NCBI GenBank assembly: GCA_964057225.1
Contig: OZ059898.1
Span: 186,001-250,000, forward strand
Source: Auanema rhodensis
Lineage: Eukaryota > Nematoda > Chromadorea > Rhabditida > Rhabditidae
Length of the DNA stretch: 64,000 nucleotides
Direction: 5' to 3'
The stretch's first letter is position 1. Each line of letters opens with the position of its first letter. The notes under the pieces are model-generated. The model was not told where the DNA came from, made no database searches, and was given only the letters and a program-made list of their open reading frames with translations. Positions 54,381 to 64,000 of this stretch are shown in pieces. Position numbers and translations under genes: made by a program.

Positions 54381-54732
54381 AATTTGTTTTTAGACTAATA
54401 TGGACATGGGGAATCTAATTTTGAAAACCGCTTCTCTTTATCTTTCACGTGAAGCGAGTTACATACCAAGTGCACATCACGTGTACATTTAATTAGCATA
54501 AATTAAAGTTCACGTAAATTTCAAAGTCATGGTTACCATGCACCAATATCAATAAAAATTTGTTTTTAGACTAATATGGACATGGGGAATCTAATTTTGA
54601 AAACCGCATCTCTTTATCTTTCACGTGAAGCGAGTTACATACCAAGTGCACATCACGTGTACATTTAATTAGCATAAATTAAAGTTCACGTAAATTTCAA
54701 AGTCATGGTTACCATGCACCAATATCAATAAA

Positions 54733-56492
54733 AATTTGTTTTTAGACTAATATGGACATGGGGGATCTAATTTTGAAAACCGCATCTCTTTATCTTTCAC
54801 GTGAAGCGAGTTACATACCAAGTGCACATCACGTGTACATTTAATTAGCATAAATTAAAGTTCACGTAAATTTCAAAGTCATGGTTACCATGAACCAATA
54901 TCAATAAAAATTTGTTTTTAGACTAATATGGACATGGGTAATCTAATTTTGAAAACCGCATCTCTTTATCTTTCACGTGAAGCGAGTTACATACCAAATG
55001 CACATCACGTGTACATTTAATTAGCATAAATTAAAGTTCACGTAAATTTCAAAGTCATGGTTACCATGCACCAATATCAATAAAAATTTGTTTTTAGACT
55101 AATATGGACATGGGGAATCTAATTTTGAAAACCGCATCTCTTTATCTTTCACGTGAAGCGAGTTACATACCAAGTGCACATCACGTGTACATTTAATTAG
55201 CATAAATTAAAGTTCACGTAAAATTCAAAGTCATGGTTACCATGAACCAATATCAATAAAAATTTGTTTTTAGACTAATATGGACATGGGGAATCTAATT
55301 TTGAAAACCGCATCTCTTTATCTTTCACGTGAAGCGAGTTACATACCAAGTGCACATCACGTGTACATTTAATTAGCATAAATTAAAGTTCACGTAAAAT
55401 TCAAAGTCATGGTTACCATGCACCAATATCAATAAAAATTTGTTTTTAGACTAATATGGACATGGGGAATCTAATTTTGAAAACCGCATCTCTTTATCTT
55501 TCACGTGAAGCGAGTTACATACCAAGTGCACATCACGTGTACATTTAATTAGCATAAATTAAAGTTCACGTAAATTTCAAAGTCATGGTTACCATGCACC
55601 AATATCAATAAAAATTTGTTTTTAGACTAATATGGACATGGGGAATCTAATTTTGAAAACCGCATCTCTTTATCTTTCACGTGAAGCGAGTTACATACCA
55701 AGTGCACATCACGTGTACATTTAATTAGCATAAATTAAAGTTCACGTAAATTTCAAAGTCATGGTTACCATGAACCAATATCAATAAAAATTTGTTTTTA
55801 GACTAATATGGACATGGGGAATCTAATTTTGAAAACCGCATCTCTTTATCTTTCACGTGAAGCGAGTTACATACCAAGTGCACATCACGTGTACATTTAA
55901 TTAGCATAAATTAAAGTTCACGTAAATTTCAAAGTCCTGGTTACCATGCACCAATATCAATAAAAATTTGTTTTTAGACTAATATGGACATGGGGAATCT
56001 AATTTTGAAAACCGCATCTCTTTATCTTTCACGTGAAGCGAGTTACATACCAAGTGCACATCACGTGTACATTTAATTAGCATAAATTAAAGTTCACGTA
56101 AATTTCAAAGTCATGGTTACCATGAACCAATATCAATAAAAATTTGTTTTTAGACTAATATGGACATGGGAAATCTAATTTTGAAAACCGCATCTCTTTA
56201 TCTTTCACGTGAAGCGAGTTACATACCAAGTGCACATCACGTGTACATTTAATTAGCATAAATTAAAGTTCACGTAAATTTCAAAGTCATGGTTACCATG
56301 CACCAATATCAATAAAAATTTGTTTTTAGACTAATATGGACATGGGGAATCTAATTTTGAAAACCGCATCTCTTTATCTTTCACGTGAAGCGAGTTACAT
56401 ACCAAGTGCACATCACGTGTACATTTAATTAGCATAAATTAAAGTTCACGTAAATTTCAAAGTCATGGTTACCATGCACCAATATCAATAAA
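54733..56492. repeat. Ten-unit block, second copy of the 2112-bp-offset duplication
   Basis: Partner of 52621-54380. After it U322 has a private AATTCGCATA and the order is no longer shared. Confidence 0.87.
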
Positions 56493-56844
56493 AATTTGTT
56501 TTTAGACTAATATGGACATGGGGAATCTAATTTTGAAAACCGCATCTCTTTATCTTTCACGTGAAGCGAGTTACATACCAAGTGCACATCACGTGTACAT
56601 TTAATTCGCATAAATTAAAGTTCACGTAAATTTCAAAGTCATGGTTACCATGAACCAATATCAATAAAAATTTGTTTTTAGACTAATATGGACATGGGGA
56701 ATCTAATTTTGAAAACCGCATCTCTTTATCTTTCACGTGAAGCGAGTTACATACCAAGTGCACATCACGTGTACATTTAATTAGCATAAATTAAAGTTCA
56801 CGTAAATTTCAAAGTCATGGTTACCATGAACCAATATCAATAAA

Positions 56845-58956
56845 AATTTGTTTTTAGACTAATATGGACATGGGGAATCTAATTTTGAAAACCGCTTCTC
56901 TTTATCTTTCACGTGAAGCGAGTTACATACCAAGTGCACATCACGTGTACATTTAATTAGCATAAATTAAAGTTCACGTAAATTTCAAAGTCATGGTTAC
57001 CATGCACCAATATCAATAAAAATTTGTTTTTAGACTAATATGGACATGAAGAATCTAATTTTGAAAACCGCATCTCTTTATCTTTCACGTGAAGCGAGTT
57101 ACATACCAAGTGCACATCACGTGTACATTTAATTAGCATAAATTAAAGTTCACGTAAATTTCAAAGTCATGGTTACCATGAACCAATATCAATAAAAATT
57201 TGTTTTTAGACTAATATGGACATGGGGAATCTAATTTTGAAAACCGCATCTCTTTATCTTTCACGTGAAGCGAGTTACATACCAAGTGCACATCACGTGT
57301 ACATTTAATTAGCATAAATTAAAGTTCACGTAAATTTCAAAGTCATGGTTACCATGAACCAATATCAATAAAAATTTGTTTTTAGACTAATATGGACATG
57401 GGGAATCTAATTTTGAAAACCGCATCTCTTTATCTTTCACGTGAAGCGAGTTACATACCAAGTGCACATCACGTGTACATTTAATTAGCATAAATTAAAG
57501 TTCACGTAAATTTCAAAGTCATGGTTACCATGAACCAATATCAATAAAAATTTGTTTTTAGACTAATATGGACATGGGGAATCTAATTTTGAAAACCGCA
57601 TCTCTTTATCTTTCACGTGAAGCGAGTTACATACCAAGTGCACATCACGTGTACATTTAATTAGCATAAATTAAAGTTCACGTAAATTTCAAAGTCATGG
57701 TTACCATGAACCAATATCAATAAAAATTTGTTTTTAGACTAATATGGACATGGGGAATCTAATTTTGAAAACCGCATCTCTTTATCTTTCACGTGAAGCG
57801 AGTTACATACCAAGTGCACATCACGTGTACATTTAATTAGCATAAATTAAAGTTCACGTAAATTTCAAAGTCATGGTTACCATGAAGCAATATCAATAAA
57901 AATTTGTTTTTAGACTAATATGGACATGGGGAATCTAATTTTGAAAACCGCTTCTCTTTATCTTTCACGTGAAGCGAGTTACATACCAAGTGCACATCAC
58001 GTGTACATTTAATTAGCATAAATTAAAGTTCACGTAAATTTCAAAGTCATGGTTACCATGCACCAATATCAATAAAAATTTGTTTTTAGACTAATATGGA
58101 CATGAAGAATCTAATTTTGAAAACCGCATCTCTTTATCTTTCACGTGAAGCGAGTTACATACCAAGTGCACATCACGTGTACATTTAATTAGCATAAATT
58201 AAAGTTCACGTAAATTTCAAAGTCATGGTTACCATGAACCAATATCAATAAAAATTTGTTTTTAGACTAATATGGACATGGGGAATCTAATTTTGAAAAC
58301 CGCATCTCTTTATCTTTCACGTGAAGCGAGTTACATACCAAGTGCACATCACGTGTACATTTAATTAGCATAAATTAAAGTTCACGTAAATTTCAAAGTC
58401 ATGGTTACCATGAACCAATATCAATAAAAATTTGTTTTTAGACTAATATGGACATGGGGAATCTAATTTTGAAAACCGCATCTCTTTATCTTTCACGTGA
58501 AGCGAGTTACATACCAAGTGCACATCACGTGTACATTTAATTAGCATAAATTAAAGTTCACGTAAATTTCAAAGTCATGGTTACCATGAACCAATATCAA
58601 TAAAAATTTGTTTTTAGACTAATATGGACATGGGGAATCTAATTTTGAAAACCGCATATCTTTATCTTTCACGTGAAGCGAGTTACATACCAAGTGCACA
58701 TCACGTGTACATTTAATTAGCATAAATTAAAGTTCACGTAAATTTCAAAGTCATGGTTACCATGAAGCAATATCAATAAAAATTTGTTTTTAGACTAATA
58801 TGGACATGGGGAATCTAATTTTGAAAACCGCTTCTCTTTATCTTTCACGTGAAGCGAGTTACATACCAAGTGCACATCACGTGTACATTTAATTAGCATA
58901 AATTAAAGTTCACGTAAATTTCAAAGTCATGGTTACCATGCACCAATATCAATAAA
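56845..58956. repeat. Six- and five-unit cassettes starting with the 52T unit
   Basis: U324-U329: 52T (ACCGCTTCTC); GAAGAATC; three 161A units; 161A/163G. U330-U334: 52T; GAAGAATC; two 161A units; 161A/163G. U335 opens a third with 52T and then stops. The two copies differ by one 161A unit, a length change of exactly one monomer, as unequal exchange would give. The 161A/163G variant is shared with domain A. Confidence 0.87.
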
Positions 58957-59484
58957 AATTTGTTTTTAGACTAATATGGACATGGGGAATCTAATTTTGA
59001 AAACCGCATCTCTTTATCTTTCACGTGAAGCGAGTTACATACCAAGTGCACATCACGTGTACATTTAATTAGCATAAATTAAAGTTCACGTAAATTTCAA
59101 AGTCATGGTTACCATGCACCAATATCAATAAAAATTTGTTTTTAGACTAATATGGACATGGGGAATCTAATTTTGAAAACCGCATCTCTTTATCTTTCAC
59201 GTGAAGCGAGTTACATACCAAGTGCACATCACGTGTACATTTAATTAGCATAAATTAAAGTTCACGTAAAATTCAAAGTCATGGTTACCATGCACCAATA
59301 TCAATAAAAATTTGTTTTTAGACTAATATGGACATGGGGAATCTAATTTTGAAAACCGCATCTCTTTATCTTTCACGTGAAGCGAGTTACATACCAAGTG
59401 CACATCACGTGTACATTTAATTAGCATAAATTAAAGTTCACGTAAATTTCAAAGTCATGGTTACCATGCACCAATATCAATAAA

Positions 59485-60540
59485 AATTTGTTTTTAGACT
59501 AATATGGACATGGGAAATCTAATTTTGAAAACCGCATCTCTTTATCTTTCAAGTGAAGCGAGTTACATACCAAGTGCACATCACGTGTACATTTAATTAG
59601 CATAAATTAAAGTTCACGTAAATTTCAAAGTCATGGTTACCATGCACCAATATCAATAAAAAGTTGTTTTTAGACTAATATGGACATGGGGAATCTAATT
59701 TTGAAAACAGCATCTTTTTATCTTTCACGTGAAGCGAGTTACATACCAAGTGCACATCACGTGTACATTTAATTAGCATAAATTAAAGTTCACGTAAATT
59801 TCAAAGTCATGGTTACCATGCACCAATATCAATAAAAAGTTGTTTTTAGACTAATATGGACATGGGGAATCTAATTTTGAAAACCGCATCTCTTTATCTT
59901 TCACGTGAAGCGAGTTACATACCAAGTGCACATCACGTGTACATTTAATTAGCATAAATTAAAGTTCACGTAAATTTCAAAGTCATGGTTACCATGCACC
60001 AATATCAATAAAAATTTGTTTTTAGACTAATATGGACATGGGAAATCTAATTTTGAAAACCGCATCTCTTTATCTTTCACGTGAAGCGAGTTACATACCA
60101 AGTGCACATCACGTGTACATTTAATTAGCATAAATTAAAGTTCACGTAAATTTCAAAGTCATGGTTACCATGCACCAATATCAATAAAAAGTTGTTTTTA
60201 GACTAATATGGACATGGGGAATCTAATTTTGAAAACCGCATCTCTTTATCTTTCACGTGAAGCGAGTTACATACCAAGTGCACATCACGTGTACATTTAA
60301 TTAGCATAAATTAAAGTTCACGTAAATTTCAAAGTCATGGTTACCATGCACCAATATCAATAAAAAGTTGTTTTTAGACTAATATGGACATGGGGAATCT
60401 AATTTTGAAAACCGCATCTCTTTATCTTTCACGTGAAGCGAGTTACATACCAAGGGCACATCACGTGTACATTTAATTAGCATAAATTAAAGTTCACGTA
60501 AATTTCAAAGTCATGGTTACCATGCACCAATATCAATAAA
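59485..60540. repeat. Three-unit repeat 31A / 3G / 3G, two copies
   Basis: U339-U341 and U342-U344 each run GGGAAATC; AAGTTG; AAGTTG. The first copy has 68A in U339 and ACAGCATCTTTTT in U340; the second ends with 91G (CCAAGGGCAC). A third copy, also with 91G in its last unit, lies at 63357-63884 (U361-U363). Confidence 0.88.
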
Positions 60541-63356
60541 AATTTGTTTTTAGACTAATATGGACATGGGGAATCTAATTTTGAAAACCGCATCTCTTTA
60601 TCTTTCACGTGAAGCGAGTTACATACCAAGTGCACATCACGTGTACATTTAATTAGCATAAATTAAAGTTCACGTAAATTTCAAAGTCATGGTTACCATG
60701 AACCAATATCAATAAAAATTTGTTTTTAGACTAATATGGACATGGGGAATCTAATTTTGAAAACCGCATCTCTTTATCTTTCACGTGAAGCGAGTTACAT
60801 ACCAAGTGCACATCACGTGTACATTTAATTAGCATAAATTAAAGTTCACGTAAATTTCAAAGTCATGGTTACCATGAACCAATATCAATAAAAATTTGTT
60901 TTTAGACTAATATGGACATGGGGAATCTAATTTTGAAAACCGCATCTCTTTATCTTTCACGTGAAGCGAGTTACATACCAAGTGCACATCACGTGTACAT
61001 TTAATTAGCATAAATTAAAGTTCACGTAAATTTCAAAGTCATGGTTACCATGAACCAATATCAATAAAAATTTGTTTTTAGACTAATATGGACATGGGGA
61101 ATCTAATTTTGAAAACCGCATCTCTTTATCTTTCACGTGAAGCGAGTTACATACCAAGTGCACATCACGTGTACATTTAATTAGCATAAATTAAAGTTCA
61201 CGTAAATTTCAAAGTCATGGTTACCATGCACCAATATCAATAAAAATTTGTTTTTAGACTAATATGGACATGGGGAATCTAATTTTGAAAACCGCATCTC
61301 TTTATCTTTCACGTGAAGCGAGTTACATACCAAGTGCACATCACGTGTACATTTAATTAGCATAAATTAAAGTTCACGTAAATTTCAAAGTCATGGTTAC
61401 CATGCACCAATATCAATAAAAATTTGTTTTTAGACTAATATGGACATGGGGAATCTAATTTTGAAAACCGCATCTCTTTATCTTTCACGTGAAGCGAGTT
61501 ACATACCAAGGGCACATCACGTGTACATTTAATTAGCATAAATTAAAGTTCACGTAAATTTCAAAGTCATGGTTACCATGCACCAATATCAATAAAAATT
61601 TGTTTTTAGACTAATATGGACATGGGGAATCTAATTTTGAAAACCGCATCTCTTTATCTTTCACGTGAAGCGAGTTACATACCAAGTGCACATCACGTGT
61701 ACATTTAATTAGCATAAATTGAAGTTCACGTAAATTTCAAAGTCATGGTTACCATGAACCAATATCAATAAAAATTTGTTTTTAGACTAATATGGACATG
61801 GGGAATCTAATTTTGAAAACCGCATCTCTTTATCTTTCACGTGAAGCGAGTTACATACCAAGGGCACATCACGTGTACATTTAATTAGCATAAATTAAAG
61901 TTCACGTAAATTTCAAAGTCATGGTTACCATGCACCAATATCAATAAAAATTTGTTTTTAGACTAATATGCACATGGGGAATCTAATTTTGAAAACCGCA
62001 TCTCTTTATCTTTCACGTGAAGCGAGTTACATACCAAGTGCACATCACGTGTACATTTAATTAGCATAAATTGAAGTTCACGTAAATTTCAAAGTCATGG
62101 TTACCATGCACCAATATCAATAAAAATTTGTTTTTAGACTAATATGGACATGGGGAATTTAATTTTGAAAACCGTATCTCTTTATCTTTCACGTGAAGCG
62201 AGTTACATACCAAGGGCACATCACGTGTACATTTAATTAGCATAAATTAAAGTTCACGTAAATTTCAAAGTCATGGTTACCATGCACCAATATCAATAAA
62301 AATTTGTTTTTAGACTAATATGGACATGGGGAATCTAATTTTGAAAACCGCATCTCTTTATCTTTCACGTGAAGCGAGTTACATACCAAGTGCACATCAC
62401 GTGTACATTTAATTAGCATAAATTAAAGTTCACGTAAATTTCAAAGTCATGGTTACCATGCACCAATATCAATAAAAATTTGTTTTTAGACTAATATGGA
62501 CATGGGGAATCTAATTTTGAAAACCGCATCTCTTTATCTTTCACGTGAAGCAAGTTACATACCAAGTGCACATCACGTGTACATTTAATTAGCATAAATT
62601 AAAGTTCACGTAAATTTCAAAGTCATGGTTACCATGCACCAATATCAATAAAAATTTGTTTTTAGACTAATATGGACATGGGGAATCTAATTTTGAAAAC
62701 CGCATCTCTTAATCTTTCACGTGAAGCGAGTTACATACCAAGTGCACATCACGTGTACATTTAATTAGCATAAATTAAAGTTCACGTAAATTTCAAAGTC
62801 ATGGTTACCATGCACCAATATCAATAAAAATTTGTTTTTAGACTAATATGGACATGGGGGATCTAATTTTGGAAACCGCATCTCTTTATCTTTCACGTGA
62901 AGCGAGTTACATACCAAGTGCACATCACGTGTACATTTAATTAGCATAAATTAAAGTTCACGTAATATTCAAAGTCATGGTTACCATGAACCAATATCAA
63001 TAAAAATTTGTTTTTAGACTAATATGGACATGGGGAATCTAATTTTGAAAACCGCATCTCTTTATCTTTCACGTGAAGCGAGTTACATACCAAGGGCACA
63101 TCACGTGTACATTTAATTAGCATAAATTAAAGTTCACGTAAATTTCAAAGTCATGGTTACCATGCACCAATATCAATAAAAATTTGTTTTTAGACTAATA
63201 TGGACATGGGGAATCTAATTTTGAAAACCGCATCTCTTTATCTTTCACGTGAAGCGAGTTACATACCAAGTGCACATCACGTGTACATTTAATTAGCATA
63301 AATTAAAGTTCACGTAAATTTCAAAGTCATGGTTACCATGCACCAATATCAATAAA

Positions 63357-63884
63357 AATTTGTTTTTAGACTAATATGGACATGGGAAATCTAATTTTGA
63401 AAACCGCATCTCTTTATCTTTCACGTGAAGCGAGTTACATACCAAGTGCACATCACGTGTACATTTAATTAGCATAAATTAAAGTTCACGTAAATTTCAA
63501 AGTCATGGTTACCATGCACCAATATCAATAAAAAGTTGTTTTTAGACTAATATGGACATGGGGAATCTAATTTTGAAAACCGCATCTCTTTATCTTTCAC
63601 GTGAAGCGAGTTACATACCAAGTGCACATCACGTGTACATTTAATTAGCATAAATTAAAGTTCACGTAAATTTCAAAGTCATGGTTACCATGCACCAATA
63701 TCAATAAAAAGTTGTTTTTAGACTAATATGGACATGGGGAATCTAATTTTGAAAACCGCATCTCTTTATCTTTCACGTGAAGCGAGTTACATACCAAGGG
63801 CACATCACGTGTACATTTAATTAGCATAAATTAAAGTTCACGTAAATTTCAAAGTCATGGTTACCATGCACCAATATCAATAAA
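63357..63884. repeat. Three-unit repeat 31A / 3G / 3G, third copy
   Basis: U361-U363 match U342-U344, including site 91 G in the last unit, 19 units (3344 bp) downstream. The two are closer to each other than either is to U339-U341. Confidence 0.85.
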
Positions 63885-64000
63885 AATTTGTTTTTAGACT
63901 AATATGGACATGGGGAATCTAATTTTGAAAACCGCATCTCTTTATCTTTCACGTGAAGCGAGTTACATACCAAGTGCACATCACGTGTACATTTAATTAG
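63885..64000. repeat. Partial last unit (116 bp), cut by the window end
   Basis: U364 starts at AATTTG and ends within site 116. It carries no variant. The array clearly continues past the window. Confidence 0.95.

Larger units (their letters stand above)
1..64000. repeat. 176-bp satellite DNA array, about 363.7 units, head to tail
   Basis: The same 176-bp unit runs from the first to the last base in one orientation. Start motifs fall at 1, 177, 353, 529 and so on, and the last at 63885, which is four bases less than exact periodicity predicts. Four 1-bp deletions account for this. By eye most units differ from the consensus at zero to four sites. A consensus unit has 57 G+C in 176 (about 32%). 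All recognisable differences are substitutions or single-base deletions, and I found no insertion, inversion or foreign DNA. Satellites of about 150-180 bp dominate many plant and animal centromeres, so a centromeric or pericentromeric role is a reasonable inference. I do not recognise the family. No stretch in this window holds a credible gene. Confidence 0.98.
45933..64000. repeat. Domain D: array section with site 32 G, 139 A, 52 T, 91 G and 3 G units
   Basis: From U262 the domain C markers 86T, 160TA, 29A and 149G disappear. New ones take over: GGGGGATC (32G), GGGTAATC (31T), TAAAATTC (139A), GAGTAACAT (80A) with ACCACGCACC (159C), GCATGAATT, ACCGCTTCTC (52T), GTCCTGG (149C), GAAGAATC, CCAAGGGCAC (91G) and AAGTTG (3G). 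Several form small cassettes. Site 161 A, common in domain A, is frequent again. All units are 176 bp. The array runs off the right end of the window. Confidence 0.85.

Noticed and set aside
1-64000. CRISPR array
   Set aside because: The repeat is continuous and has no unique spacers between short repeats; the whole 176 bp is repeated.
1-64000. TATA-like and AT-rich promoter elements in each unit
   Set aside because: At about 68% A+T such matches are expected by chance, and there is no gene for them to serve.
1-64000. Replication origin or bacterial iteron array
   Set aside because: Iterons are about 20 bp and few; 363 units of 176 bp without any replication gene fit a eukaryotic satellite, not a plasmid origin.

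Overview
The whole 64 kb window is one uninterrupted head-to-tail satellite DNA array. The unit is 176 bp, about 32% G+C by my count of one consensus unit. I count 363 complete units and a final 116-bp partial unit. All are in the same orientation, and I see no gene, transposon, inversion or unique sequence anywhere. Units are numbered U1, U2 and so on from base 1, which falls at the motif AATTTGTTTTTAGAC. This phase is arbitrary. Site numbers 1-176 refer to positions within a unit.

The organism must be a eukaryote. A strictly conserved unit of about nucleosome length, running for more than 64 kb, is what plant and animal centromeric or pericentromeric satellites look like. I do not recognise the family, and the sequence alone does not separate plant from animal. 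A centromere is the leading inference, not a demonstrated fact.

Shared variant sites divide the array into four domains. Domain A (1-11263) carries site 45 G, site 59 C, site 100 A, site 98 G and sites 128-129 AA, arranged largely as a 12-unit higher-order repeat. Domain B (11264-21996) carries site 29 A, site 36 A, site 39 C, site 5 C and site 149 G. It contains two 1935-bp copies of an 11-unit repeat and all four 1-bp deletions. Domain C (21997-45932) is marked by site 86 T, sites 160-161 TA, site 4 C, site 126 T and site 124 C. It is built from short cassettes of 4, 5, 6 and 7 units, with duplications of 6, 12 and 18 units layered over them. Domain D (45933-64000) opens with units that resemble domain A. 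It then has its own markers: site 32 G, site 31 T, site 139 A, site 80 A with site 159 C, site 52 T, site 91 G and site 3 G.

Nothing here works as an operon or pathway. What can be read is the array's own structure: three evenly spaced TCACGT motifs per unit, a cluster of short dyad symmetries in the second half of the unit, almost absolute length conservation, no CpG depletion, and a record of unequal exchange and intra-array duplication. Because 176 is not a multiple of 3, reading through successive units passes every frame, so long open frames cannot persist.
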